A DNA stretch of 31,736 bases from the NCBI GenBank assembly GCA_034368805.1, contig JAXMLJ010000097.1, positions 1 through 31,736 on the forward strand, read 5' to 3'. Below, in pieces: positions 8,059 through 15,545 of this stretch (position 1 is its first letter; each line of letters starts with the position of its first letter). The position numbers were made by a program, and so were the translations under genes. Below the pieces are notes generated by a model. It made no database searches and had not been told where the DNA came from. It saw nothing but the letters and a program-made list of their open reading frames with translations. This DNA comes from UBA2272 sp034368805. Lineage in GTDB: Bacteria; Actinomycetota; Coriobacteriia; Anaerosomatales; Anaerosomataceae.

Positions 8059-9076
8059 GATCCTCTCGGTGGCGCACGACGGTGAGCGCATGGACGCTGC
8101 GGATCTTGCGGAGGCGCACGAGCACCGCGCGTCGTGCGCGGAGTGCCTCGCGCTGGAGGCCACCCTTGTGCGCCTCAACGCCGTTCCCGCGCCCGCCGCG
8201 CCGGACGAACTCGTGGAGCGGCTCGTGGTGCTGAGCGCGCAGGCCGCTGCCGACATCCGCGAGTCTGCGCTTGCCGCACGTGTACTCGCCGACAGTGGCA
8301 TCGCCCTGACCACACCGTCCGACGAGGCGGGGGCGCGACGCGCCCGTCTGCTGCCCGAGTGGTGGGCGCCCAGGTTCACGGCGTTCGCTGCAGCTGCCGT
8401 CGTCATGGTCGTCGCGCTCGGAGTGGGTGCGGCCGGGATCATCGGAACACTCGGTTCGCAGCGAACGGGCGACGACACGGTCGTGTTCGAGTCGGTCGAG
8501 GCGCCGACCGACGGGACCGCGGACGACTCGGCCGCGCTGTCCTCGCCTTCGGCCGAGGCCGACCGCGCCGCGGCCGGGCAGATAGCGCCGTCCTACGTCG
8601 CTCTCGACTCGGTGGTATGGCACCTTGACGGCACCGCGATCGCAGCCCCGTCGCTGGTCACGACCGCGGGCGTCGTCGCAAGCAGCCTCTCCGCGGCCGA
8701 CACCGCCGCGTCGACGTCGCACACCGCGTTCGTCTCGAACGACGGCGCCACGCTGTGGCTGGAACGCGACGACGGCTCGTACCTCCAGTTCTCCCGCGTG
8801 ACCCGCACCCTCGGCCTGAGTCCGTACGTGCTCACCAGCGACACACCGCTGGTGCGCTTCGGCGTATGGCCGGGGCTGCCGGGACGCTTCCAGCCGCCCG
8901 CATCCGACGACGGTTCGCCGACGTTTGCGTACTACGGGTTCGACGACCTCGGCCGCAGCGTGTACGTCCCTGTGGCCGGGCGGCCGACCGACGGTTTCGC
9001 GATCGCGCCGGGAACCCCGACCGACGACCCGGCCGCAGGCAATCCGAACTGGACCTGGTGGGAGCCGCTCCGGTAG
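8036..9076 (+). CDS. Transmembrane zinc-binding anti-sigma factor with a large extracytoplasmic domain
   Basis: The preferred start is ATG 8036, preceded by AAGGAGG, rather than the in-frame ATG at 8015. It overlaps the sigma gene by 23 bases. The 346-residue product has an N-terminal cytoplasmic domain with the ZAS signature H30-x3-C34-x2-C37, one membrane helix at about 113-137, and about 200 residues outside. The outer part starts with a low-complexity Ala/Ser/Asp stretch and then has a domain rich in aromatic residues that I do not recognise. By analogy with known ZAS proteins, it would hold the sigma factor inactive until the outer or zinc domain senses a signal. It ends 7 bases from the convergent queA stop, with no terminator visible. 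Confidence 0.88.
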   Translation: MDCLRAAEILSVAHDGERMDAADLAEAHEHRASCAECLALEATLVRLNAVPAPAAPDELVERLVVLSAQAAADIRESALAARVLADSGIALTTPSDEAGARRARLLPEWWAPRFTAFAAAAVVMVVALGVGAAGIIGTLGSQRTGDDTVVFESVEAPTDGTADDSAALSSPSAEADRAAAGQIAPSYVALDSVVWHLDGTAIAAPSLVTTAGVVASSLSAADTAASTSHTAFVSNDGATLWLERDDGSYLQFSRVTRTLGLSPYVLTSDTPLVRFGVWPGLPGRFQPPASDDGSPTFAYYGFDDLGRSVYVPVAGRPTDGFAIAPGTPTDDPAAGNPNWTWWEPLR

Positions 9077-9083
9077 CGCTCGC

Positions 9084-10118
9084 CTACAGGATCAGCATCG
9101 CGTCGCCGAAGCTCAGGAAGCGGTACTTCTCCACGCGCGCCGCGTCGTACGCACGCATGATGAGCTCCCGGCCGGCAAACGCGCTCACCATCATCAGCAG
9201 CGTCGAGCGCGGCATGTGGTAGTTGGTCACGAGCGCATCGACGACCCCGAAGCTGAAGCCCGGCAGGATGAACAGGTCGGTCAGGCCCTCGGCAGCCTCC
9301 ACGAGCCCGGTCTCCTCGTTAAACGCGCTCTCGAGAGCGCGGACGGTGGTCGTGCCGACCGCGATGACGCGACTGCCGCGGGCCCGGGCGTCGTTGATGG
9401 CCTCGGCGGCATGCGCGGGGACGCGGAAGTGTTCCGAATGGATGTGGTGATCGTGAGGGTCCTCGGCCGCCACGGGCCGGAACGTGTCGAGTCCCACATC
9501 GAGTTCGACCGTTGCCAGATGCACCCCGGCGCGCTGGACCTCGTCGAGCAACTCAGACGTGAAGTGCAGCCCGGCAGTGGGCGCCGCAACGCTGTGCTCA
9601 TCGGTGGCGTAGACGGTCTGATACGCGGATGGATCGCGCAGCGGCTCGGTGATGTACGGCGGCAGAGGCAGCTCGCCTAACCGATGAACGGCGTCGAGGA
9701 AGCTCCCCGATCGGGTGTGGAACTGGATGAGACGCGCACCGGAGTCCTCGAGCACGTCCACGACCAACCCGGTGAGCTCACCATCGCCGAAGACGACCCG
9801 GGCTCCCGGCTTGAGACGACGACCCGGCTTGACGAGACACTCCCACGCGTCCTCGTACGCGCGTCGGAGCAGCAGGACCTCCACCGCCCCGCCTGTCTCG
9901 TCCTTGGCGCCGTGAAGACGGGCGGGTAGCACGCGCGTCTGGTTGACCACCAGTACGTCGCCGGGGTGCAGGTACTCGAGCACATCGCGGAACCCGCGGT
10001 GGTCGAGCTGGCCGCTCGCGCGGTCCACGACCATGAGACGGCACGCATCACGCGGCTCGGCCGGGTGCTGGGCGATGAGCCCGCTCGGCAGCTCGTAGTC
10101 GAAGTCATCGGTCCTCAC
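9084..10118 (-). CDS. queA: S-adenosylmethionine:tRNA ribosyltransferase-isomerase QueA
   Basis: QueA transfers and isomerises the ribosyl group of S-adenosylmethionine to preQ1 in tRNA, giving epoxyqueuosine. The 344-residue length matches the family. Typical segments include the N-terminal FDYELPSGLIAQHP at about 6-19, DVLVVNQTRVLPARL, SVAAPTAGLHFT, and the C-terminal NYHMPRSTLLMMVSAFAG. Its start overlaps the queH stop by four bases (ATGA), so the two are translated together. In many bacteria queA is followed by tgt; here the ECF sigma pair lies between, on the other strand. Confidence 0.97.
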   Translation of the reverse strand: MRTDDFDYELPSGLIAQHPAEPRDACRLMVVDRASGQLDHRGFRDVLEYLHPGDVLVVNQTRVLPARLHGAKDETGGAVEVLLLRRAYEDAWECLVKPGRRLKPGARVVFGDGELTGLVVDVLEDSGARLIQFHTRSGSFLDAVHRLGELPLPPYITEPLRDPSAYQTVYATDEHSVAAPTAGLHFTSELLDEVQRAGVHLATVELDVGLDTFRPVAAEDPHDHHIHSEHFRVPAHAAEAINDARARGSRVIAVGTTTVRALESAFNEETGLVEAAEGLTDLFILPGFSFGVVDALVTNYHMPRSTLLMMVSAFAGRELIMRAYDAARVEKYRFLSFGDAMLIL

Positions 10119-10738
10119 CGCTGGTGCCTCCCACGGTCGGCGTCTTGAGGCAGTGTATCGCGTCGCTGTGACGCGCGCGCGGAGGAGCGCGCGGCTCTTC
10201 GTTCGGCTCGGTCACGATCCGCCTCGGCAGCCGACGGAGCGCACCCGCAGTAGTTCTGGCGGTACATACCGAGTTCGCGGGAGCGCCGCGTCGCCTCGGG
10301 ATATCGCCCGCGGAAGTCCGTGGGAAGGAAGCGGATGCCGGCCCGGGCGCAGGCCGCCTCCCCCGCCTCGCTGATCGCGACGGGATCCTGATACGGGCTC
10401 ACGGTGAGCGTGGTGGCGACGGCATCGTAGCCGAGGCGCGCCGCCTCCGCCGCGACCATGCCGATGCGCAGCTCGTAGCATGCCCGGCAACGCGCGGCAC
10501 GATCGTCACCCGCGCCCGCGACCGCCTCGGCCCAGCGCTGAGGTTCGTACGGCAGCTCGGTGACGGCGATGCCCGCCTCGGCGGCGTAGGCGCGCAGGGT
10601 GTCCCGTCGGCGCACGTACTCCTCCGCAGGCGCGATGTTGGGGTTCGCGTAGCACACCGCGACCTCGGCGCCTTCGGCAAGCGCGTCGTACGGCTCGAGC
10701 AGGCACGGCCCGCAGCACGCATGAAGCAGGATCCGCAT
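10115..10738 (-). CDS. queH: Epoxyqueuosine reductase QueH
   Basis: QueH (former DUF208) catalyses the last step, epoxyqueuosine to queuosine, as the non-orthologous replacement of cobalamin-dependent QueG. The 207-residue protein has the N-terminal HACCGPC motif (C8, C9, C12), a CRAC pair (C84, C87), SPYQD at about 114-118 and YCGC (C164, C166). These are the cysteine positions expected for the iron-sulfur and metal sites. The C-terminal 35 residues are Arg/Ala-rich and variable. GGAGGT precedes the ATG by five bases. Overlap with queA shows a queH-queA unit. Iron-sulfur dependence fits an anaerobic host. Confidence 0.95.
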   Translation of the reverse strand: MRILLHACCGPCLLEPYDALAEGAEVAVCYANPNIAPAEEYVRRRDTLRAYAAEAGIAVTELPYEPQRWAEAVAGAGDDRAARCRACYELRIGMVAAEAARLGYDAVATTLTVSPYQDPVAISEAGEAACARAGIRFLPTDFRGRYPEATRRSRELGMYRQNYCGCAPSAAEADRDRAERRAARSSARASQRRDTLPQDADRGRHQR

Positions 10739-10783
10739 GTCATACCTCCGACGACAGTCTAACGCGCCCGAACGCCGAGCGCG

Positions 10784-11428
10784 TCACCCGCCGACGAACG
10801 CCGATGCGAAGGTCACGAGCCCGAACAGCACGAACACGACCGCCGAGAAGCGGCCGATGAGATGCGCCGGGAGCCGAGTGCCGATCATGGCGCCCACGAC
10901 GATGGCGACGGCATCCGCCGCAAGCATGCCGAGCGCGGAGCCGAGCCACACCCCGACCGCAGTGGTGACGGCTCCGGCGTCCGGCGGCACCACGCCAGGG
11001 GCGAGCGACCCAAGCGCCCGCAACGCGGCGGCGGGATCCGCGGCGATCGAGACGGTCACGAGCTGCGTCTTGTCGCCGAACTCGGCGAGGAAGAACGCTG
11101 CTGCCACGGTGAGCACGGGACCCAGTCGCGCTACGGGCCGCGCCTCCTCGTCCACGGAGCCATCGCCTGACCCGCGCCAGGTCATGACTCCGAAGCCGAT
11201 GAAGAGGAGCCCGGCGGCCACCGCGACGAACCGCATAGGCACGAGCGCGCCCACGGCGCGACCGAAGAGGACGGCCACCAGCTGCAGGGCGAATACCGCG
11301 ATCGCCGCTCCCGCAAGTACCTTGACCGGCCGGTAGCGCGCGGCGAAGCCCACAAGCAGCAGCTGGCTCTTGTCTCCCAGCTCGGCCAGCGCGACAAGCA
11401 CGAACGCTATCAGCGCCGCAGAGAGCAC
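10784..11428 (-). CDS. TMEM165/GDT1-family (UPF0016) cation transporter
   Basis: The family moves Mn2+ or Ca2+ across membranes; bacterial members mainly export manganese. From GTG 11428 the protein has 214 residues and shows the internal duplication with two family motifs, ELGDKS at 16-21 and EFGDKT at 116-121, each in the first helix of a three-helix repeat. A charged loop at about 85-100 joins the halves. GGAAGG is placed six bases before this GTG, so I prefer it to the longer frame starting at 11494, which would overlap the upstream gene. The secreted-protein gene ends 31 bases upstream on the same strand and queH begins 45 bases downstream. Ion specificity cannot be read from sequence. 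Confidence 0.9.
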   Translation of the reverse strand: MLSAALIAFVLVALAELGDKSQLLLVGFAARYRPVKVLAGAAIAVFALQLVAVLFGRAVGALVPMRFVAVAAGLLFIGFGVMTWRGSGDGSVDEEARPVARLGPVLTVAAAFFLAEFGDKTQLVTVSIAADPAAALRALGSLAPGVVPPDAGAVTTAVGVWLGSALGMLAADAVAIVVGAMIGTRLPAHLIGRFSAVVFVLFGLVTFASAFVGG

Positions 11429-11459
11429 CGGCCACCTTCCACGTGTCGCCGCTTTGGAG

Positions 11460-12185
11460 CTAGACGTCCCCCGACGTTGACGCCCGGCGCGCACGGGTTC
11501 GCTCGCGCGCTATCACGACCACGAGCGCAAGAAGTGCGACCGCAAGCGCGCCAAGGAGGATCGGCAGCAGCGGCGAATCGGACGCCGACCCGCCGCCACG
11601 ACGCCATGAGGCCTCGATCACGTACGAGCCGTTCTGCATGAGACGCACGCCACCGAGCGGGTGGAGCGTCTCGCCGACGGAGTTCTGCTGGACCGCCCCG
11701 GCGACAGCCGGGGTCGTCTTCACGTCGGCGGCACCCGCCTCGGCCACGAGCGAGGCGCTGACGAGCACCTCATCGCCCGGGTTCGTCCACGTCATCGCAC
11801 CGGAGACGCGGTTGCCCGAGATCGTCGGCGCCCCGAGGGACACCTCGAGCTGGCCGAGGCCCGACTCCTCGACCGTGAACGTATACAGATCCATCGTGCC
11901 GACGGTCGTCTTGGTGGTCTGACGGAACGGGTCCGCATCAGGACTGCCGCCGAGCAGCTCACCCGACCAGAGCAGCGTCGCGCCCGTGGGGACCGGGACG
12001 GTCACCGATGCGGGGAGCGACTCGGCGGGATCGAGTATCGCGGTGACGATGAGCAGCGACTGAGAGACATCGCCGGCGGGAGCGTACTGGATCTGGTACT
12101 CCCGCACCACCGCGGCGTGCGCGGCTCCCGGAAGCAGGATGGCCAGGCTGAGTGCGAGTAGGACCAGGCGCGCGATGCGAGTCAT
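11460..12185 (-). CDS. Secreted, C-terminally membrane-anchored protein of unknown function
   Basis: I do not recognise the family. The 241-residue product has a signal peptide (basic MTRIAR, hydrophobic core to about 20, AHA site at 22-24). A beta-rich, Thr/Val/Gly-rich extracytoplasmic domain spans about 26-195. A Gly/Ser stretch follows, then a membrane helix at about 205-226 and an Arg-rich cytoplasmic tail. The topology is type I. There are no cysteines and no obvious catalytic motif. GGAGGT sits properly before ATG 12185; the longer open frame up to 12701 is antisense to folD and is not used. It precedes the GDT1 transporter by 31 bases and may be cotranscribed. A role in surface sensing or binding is possible but unsupported. 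Confidence 0.8.
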   Translation of the reverse strand: MTRIARLVLLALSLAILLPGAAHAAVVREYQIQYAPAGDVSQSLLIVTAILDPAESLPASVTVPVPTGATLLWSGELLGGSPDADPFRQTTKTTVGTMDLYTFTVEESGLGQLEVSLGAPTISGNRVSGAMTWTNPGDEVLVSASLVAEAGAADVKTTPAVAGAVQQNSVGETLHPLGGVRLMQNGSYVIEASWRRGGGSASDSPLLPILLGALAVALLALVVVIARERTRARRASTSGDV

Positions 12186-12219
12186 GGGCGGACCTCCGAA
12201 GTTGCGTGCTTGAGGCAGC

Positions 12220-12225
12220 ATTCTA
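12220..12225 (-). promoter_or_regulatory. -10 box for the anchored-protein/GDT1 unit
   Basis: TAGAAT on the minus strand, preceded by GC, would start RNA about 28 bases before the ATG at 12185, leaving room for the GGAGGT ribosome binding site. The -35 match is poor. Confidence 0.4.
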
Positions 12226-12268
12226 GCGCATGTGTGCTCGCACCGGACCTGCCGGATGCCACACGGCT

Positions 12269-13114
12269 TCAGGCCGACGCGGCCTGAGCAGCGGACACGG
12301 TGTTCACCATGAGCATCGCCCGCGTCATCGGACCGACGCCGCCGGGCACGGGCGTGATGGCCGAAGCGATCCGCTCCACGCTCTCGAAGTCGACGTCGCC
12401 TACCATGCCCTCGTCCGTACGGTTGATGCCGACGTCGATGACCACGGCACCGGGCTTCACATACGAGGCATCGATCATCTTCGCCCTGCCTATGGCGGCG
12501 ACGAGCAGGTCGGCCTCCCGGCACACCGCAGGCAGGTCGGCCGTCCGGGAGTGGCACACCGTCACCGTGGCGTTCGCCTCGAGCAGCAGGAGCGCCATCG
12601 GCTTGCCCACGATCGTGGAGCGCCCGACCACGACTGCGCGCATGCCCGTCGGATCGATCTCGTAGGCGCGGAGCATCTCCATCACGCCGGCAGGCGTGCA
12701 CGCGCGGAACCCGGGCAGCCCGCGCACGAGCATCCCGAGGCTCTCGGGGTGAAAGCCGTCGACGTCCTTGTAAGGCGAGATCCTCTCGATGACCGACTCG
12801 GCATCGAGGTGGTCGGGCAACGGCATCTGGACGAGGATCCCGTGTACCGCCGGATCGTCGTTCAGGGTGTCGATGAGCGCGTCGATCTCGGGTTGCGTGG
12901 TGGATGCCGGCAGCCGGTGATCGAGACTACGGATGCCGACCTCCTCGCAGTCCCGCTCCTTCATGCGCACGTAGCTGGCCGAGGCGGGATCGTCGCCCAC
13001 GAGTACGACCGCGAGACACGGCGTCACGCCCGCGGACTGCAGCTCGCGCACCCGCTCGGCCGCGCGCGCGCGAACCGCCGCCGCCACCTTCACGCCATCG
13101 ATGATCGTCGCCAT
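12269..13114 (-). CDS. folD: Methylenetetrahydrofolate dehydrogenase/cyclohydrolase FolD
   Basis: FolD interconverts 5,10-methylene-, methenyl- and 10-formyl-tetrahydrofolate with NADP. The 281-residue product starting MATIIDG has the catalytic Y48-x3-K52 motif, the QMPLPDHL segment, the dinucleotide site VVGRSTIVGKPMA and the C-terminal TPVPGGVGPMTRA. ATG 13114 is chosen because GGAG lies six bases before it and family members begin there. A GTG 18 bases upstream would add six residues. The gene stands between the isochorismatase-like gene and the anchored protein, all on the minus strand. Confidence 0.97.
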   Translation of the reverse strand: MATIIDGVKVAAAVRARAAERVRELQSAGVTPCLAVVLVGDDPASASYVRMKERDCEEVGIRSLDHRLPASTTQPEIDALIDTLNDDPAVHGILVQMPLPDHLDAESVIERISPYKDVDGFHPESLGMLVRGLPGFRACTPAGVMEMLRAYEIDPTGMRAVVVGRSTIVGKPMALLLLEANATVTVCHSRTADLPAVCREADLLVAAIGRAKMIDASYVKPGAVVIDVGINRTDEGMVGDVDFESVERIASAITPVPGGVGPMTRAMLMVNTVSAAQAASA

Positions 13115-13179
13115 GCGCTCTCCAGCTCCCACTGTCCTTCGGATGCTTCACCGCGCCACCCGACGGGCGACGCGGTGAC

Positions 13180-13209
13180 AGTGTACCGAAAGGGCGGTCT
13201 CCCGGTCAC
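13180..13209 (-). promoter_or_regulatory. Candidate folD promoter
   Basis: GTGACC (rc of 13204-13209) and TACACT (rc of 13180-13185) are separated by 18 bases on the minus strand. The region overlaps the end of the preceding gene, whose stop is at 13211. An inverted repeat with arms 13149-13155 and 13171-13177 follows at the expected RNA start. Moderate to weak. Confidence 0.3.
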
Positions 13210-13210
13210 T

Positions 13211-13780
13211 TCACCCGAGCGGACGCGCCTTCACGAGTTCGAGGACCGCACGGAACTCGGGCGTGCCCGCCTCGCCGAGGGCCTCGTAGATGATCGACTC
13301 GGCCACCGTCACGGTCACGCCGGCGACTCGCAGCCGCTCGAGCGCGACGTCACGGTCCACGTCGCAGCGCGAGCACACCGCGTCGGCGACCACGTGGACG
13401 TCGTAGCCTGCCGAGAGGAGCGCAAGCGCCGTCTGCGCGATGCAGATGTGCGCCTCCATGCCCGTGAGCACGACCTGACGTCGACCGGTCGCCCGAAGCT
13501 GCTCGGCGAACGCCGGCTCGCGCAGGCAGTCGAACGCCATCTTGTCCACCGGCGAGTGGAGTCCGACCGCGTCGGTGAGTTCGGGCACGGTGTCACCGAG
13601 CCCTCGCGGGTACTGCCGCGTGACGATGACCGGCATGCCGAGCACGCCGGCGACCCGCGCCAGCAGCGCCGAGGTGCCGACCACGCCGTCGCGTCGTTGC
13701 ATCACGTCGGCGAGCCGGTCTTGCATGTCGACCAGCACGAGAACAGCGCTTTCACGCGAGACTATGCCCGATGACGACAT
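13211..13780 (-). CDS. Isochorismatase-family cysteine hydrolase
   Basis: This 189-residue alpha/beta hydrolase of the isochorismatase-like superfamily has a complete catalytic triad: D18 in LVDMQDRL, K80 in DKMAFDC and C113 in GMEAHIC. These enzymes hydrolyse amides such as nicotinamide or ureidoacrylate, or vinyl ethers. This one resembles the short YcaC-like, single-domain type, whose substrate is usually unknown. ATG 13780 has AGGGAG eight bases before it. The longer start at 13816 overlaps the -10 box TAGAAT, so it would not be on the transcript. The superoxide reductase gene diverges from it. Confidence 0.9.
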   Translation of the reverse strand: MSSSGIVSRESAVLVLVDMQDRLADVMQRRDGVVGTSALLARVAGVLGMPVIVTRQYPRGLGDTVPELTDAVGLHSPVDKMAFDCLREPAFAEQLRATGRRQVVLTGMEAHICIAQTALALLSAGYDVHVVADAVCSRCDVDRDVALERLRVAGVTVTVAESIIYEALGEAGTPEFRAVLELVKARPLG

Positions 13781-13814
13781 CACATCCGCTCCCTTCGACA
13801 CGTCGGATAGTGCC

Positions 13815-13820
13815 ATTCTA
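13815..13820 (-). promoter_or_regulatory. -10 box of the isochorismatase-like gene
   Basis: TAGAAT on the minus strand, about 34 bases before the SD-preceded ATG at 13780. It overlaps the alternative ATG at 13816, which argues for the shorter protein. No clear -35. Confidence 0.4.
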
Positions 13821-13846
13821 CCCGCACTGGCCGCCGCCGCATGGGG

Positions 13847-13852
13847 TATGTT
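13847..13852 (+). promoter_or_regulatory. Candidate -10 box of the superoxide reductase gene
   Basis: TATGTT on the plus strand, about 38 bases before ATG 13891. With the TAGAAT box at 13815-13820 on the other strand it forms a compact divergent promoter region. No clear -35. Confidence 0.3.
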
Positions 13853-13890
13853 CAGGTGGACGCACCACCGAACCGACGAAGGAGGACCCG

Positions 13891-14238
13891 ATGTCCGACG
13901 CTCCGATACTCGGCCCCGTCAACCACGTCACCGACCTCGACGCCGCGGGCGACTTCGAGAAGAAGCACACCCCCCACATCGACATCGATGAGGTAGACGG
14001 CGGGCTGCTCGTCACCATCACCGTGGGCTGGGATGTGCCGCACCCCAACCAGCCGGACCACTACATCACGTGGATCGAACTCCTCGCAGGCGACGCTCCG
14101 ATAGCGCGCTTCGACCTCTCGCCGATCGCCACGACGCCGGTCGTCTCGGTCGTGGTCAACGTCGATCCCGGGACCGTCCTGCGCGCCGTGGAGCACTGCA
14201 ACCTGCACGGACTGTGGGCTGCCGAGATCACCGCCTGA
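13891..14238 (+). CDS. Superoxide reductase, one-iron (neelaredoxin) type
   Basis: This enzyme reduces superoxide to hydrogen peroxide without making oxygen, a defence typical of anaerobes. The 115-residue protein carries the ligands of the Fe(His)4Cys centre: H26 in EKKHTPH, H51 and H57 in HPNQPDH, and C103/H106 in CNLHGLW. A lysine sits directly before the first ligand, as in the active-site Glu-Lys-His region of characterised enzymes. There is no N-terminal desulforedoxin domain, so it is the one-iron form. GGAGG precedes the ATG. The gene is monocistronic, flanked by a divergent hydrolase gene and a strong hairpin downstream. Confidence 0.93.
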   Translation: MSDAPILGPVNHVTDLDAAGDFEKKHTPHIDIDEVDGGLLVTITVGWDVPHPNQPDHYITWIELLAGDAPIARFDLSPIATTPVVSVVVNVDPGTVLRAVEHCNLHGLWAAEITA

Positions 14239-14269
14239 GCACGCCCGATCAGCTCCGCTGGAGAAGACA

Positions 14270-14291
14270 GGGCCCGCCCCAAGGCGGGCCC
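14270..14291. terminator. Bidirectional terminator between superoxide reductase and the ruv cluster
   Basis: GGGCCCGCC at 14270-14278 and GGCGGGCCC at 14283-14291 form a perfect 9-bp stem with a 4-base loop. Genes converge on it from both sides. On the minus strand the stem is followed by TGTCTTCTCC, a weak T-rich run; the plus side is followed by GGGCTTATC. Confidence 0.75.
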
Positions 14292-14313
14292 GGGCTTATC
14301 CCGCCTCCGGCCG

Positions 14314-14433
14314 CTACCGCTCGGCTTCCTCGCGCTCACGCCGGCGGTGGGCGTTCACCCCGATGAACGTCCCGCCGGCGATCACCACGAGTCCGATCAG
14401 CATGCCGATCACGGTCTGCGGGTCGCTGAACAC
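14314..14433 (-). CDS. 39-residue single-span membrane peptide downstream of ruvB
   Basis: An open frame starts with GTG at 14433 and ends with TAG at 14316-14314. GGAGG is placed four bases before the GTG. The predicted peptide begins MFSDPQTV, has a hydrophobic helix rich in Ile, Gly and Val at about 8-27, and ends in a highly charged Arg/Glu tail (RRREREEAER). It lies 47 bases after ruvB on the same strand and directly before the terminator, so it is probably the last gene of the ruvCAB transcript. I do not recognise a family. The good ribosome binding site, clean hydrophobic span and tight placement make it likely to be real. Confidence 0.6.
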   Translation of the reverse strand: MFSDPQTVIGMLIGLVVIAGGTFIGVNAHRRREREEAER

Positions 14434-14480
14434 AGGTCCTCCTCTAGCCGCCGCGTGCGGTCACATCGTCTGCCATCGCA

Positions 14481-15545
14481 TCAGAACAGCCCGTCCTGCC
14501 GCGCGGGCTCGCTCGGGACCTCCATGCCGAGATGCTCATACGCACGCGGCGTGGCTTGCCGGCCCTTGGGTGTGCGTGCGAGGAAGCCGAGCTGGAGCAG
14601 GAACGGCTCGTAGACGTCCTCGAGCGTGTCCGGCTCTTCACCCACGGCGGCCGCGAGTGTGTTCAGTCCGACGGGCCGACCGCTGAACGTGCGCGCCAGC
14701 GTTTCCAGTATCGCACGGTCCATCCGATCGAGGCCCACATGGTCCACCTGGAAGAACGCGAGCGCCTCAGCGGCGATGTCCTCGGTGATACGACCATCAT
14801 GGCGCACCTGCGCATAGTCGCGGACCCGTTTGAGCAGCCGGTTCGCCAGGCGTGGCGTACCGCGCCCGCGGCGCGCGATCTCCTCGGCGCCTTCGTCGTC
14901 TATCGCCACACCGAGGATGCCCGCCGAGCGCCGCACGATCGCCGAGAGCTCCTCGACCGTGTAGTACTCCAGCCGGAACGCCATGCCGAAACGGTCGCGC
15001 AGCGGTCCGGTGAGCAGCCCGGTACGCGTGGTGGCCCCGACGAGCGTGAACGGCGGCAGATCGAGCCTCAGGCTTCGTGCGGCCGGCCCCTTCCCGATGA
15101 TGATGTCGATCGAGTAGTCCTCCATCGCCGGGTACAGGACCTCTTCCACCACCCGGGTCAGCCGGTGGATCTCGTCGATGAAGAGCACGTCCCTCGGCTC
15201 AAGGTTCGTGAGGATCGCCGCAAGGTCGCCTGCCCGCTCGATCGCCGGCCCGCTCGTCTGACGCATCTGAACGCCGAGCTCGGCGGCCACCACGCCGGCG
15301 AGCGTCGTCTTACCGAGCCCGGGTGGACCCGATAGCAGCAGGTGGTCGAGCGCCTCGTCGCGAGCCCGTGCAGCATCGATGAGTACGCCGAGGTTGTCCT
15401 TGACGCGCGTCTGACCGAGATACTCGTCGAGCTTGCGAGGGCGCAGGCTGCGATCTATCTCAAGATCGTCTTCGGTGAACTCGGCCGCAACCAGCCGCTC
15501 GCTGTCGTCGGCCGCATGCGGGTCGTGTTCCCAGTTGGTGCTCAC
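14481..15545 (-). CDS. ruvB: Holliday junction branch-migration ATPase RuvB
   Basis: RuvB is the hexameric AAA+ motor that drives Holliday junction migration with RuvA. The 354-residue protein has Walker A GPPGLGKT with K79, Walker B FIDEIHRL with D124-E125, sensor 1 in GATTRTG, and a C-terminal winged-helix domain ending in a typical LGxxxxPxGRxxTxxA-like segment. It starts with GTG 15545, overlapping the ruvA stop (GTGA). The N-terminal 25 residues are acidic and variable. The order ruvC-ruvA-ruvB is standard. Confidence 0.97.
   Translation of the reverse strand: MSTNWEHDPHAADDSERLVAAEFTEDDLEIDRSLRPRKLDEYLGQTRVKDNLGVLIDAARARDEALDHLLLSGPPGLGKTTLAGVVAAELGVQMRQTSGPAIERAGDLAAILTNLEPRDVLFIDEIHRLTRVVEEVLYPAMEDYSIDIIIGKGPAARSLRLDLPPFTLVGATTRTGLLTGPLRDRFGMAFRLEYYTVEELSAIVRRSAGILGVAIDDEGAEEIARRGRGTPRLANRLLKRVRDYAQVRHDGRITEDIAAEALAFFQVDHVGLDRMDRAILETLARTFSGRPVGLNTLAAAVGEEPDTLEDVYEPFLLQLGFLARTPKGRQATPRAYEHLGMEVPSEPARQDGLF

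Noticed and set aside
11429..11494. Longer N-terminus for the GDT1 transporter
   Set aside because: The extension is Arg/Ser-rich, overlaps the upstream gene and has no ribosome binding site, while GTG 11428 has GGAAGG.
12230..13774. 514-residue plus-strand open frame
   Set aside because: It runs antisense across folD, the gap and the isochorismatase gene, with His/Arg-rich composition and no recognised motif.
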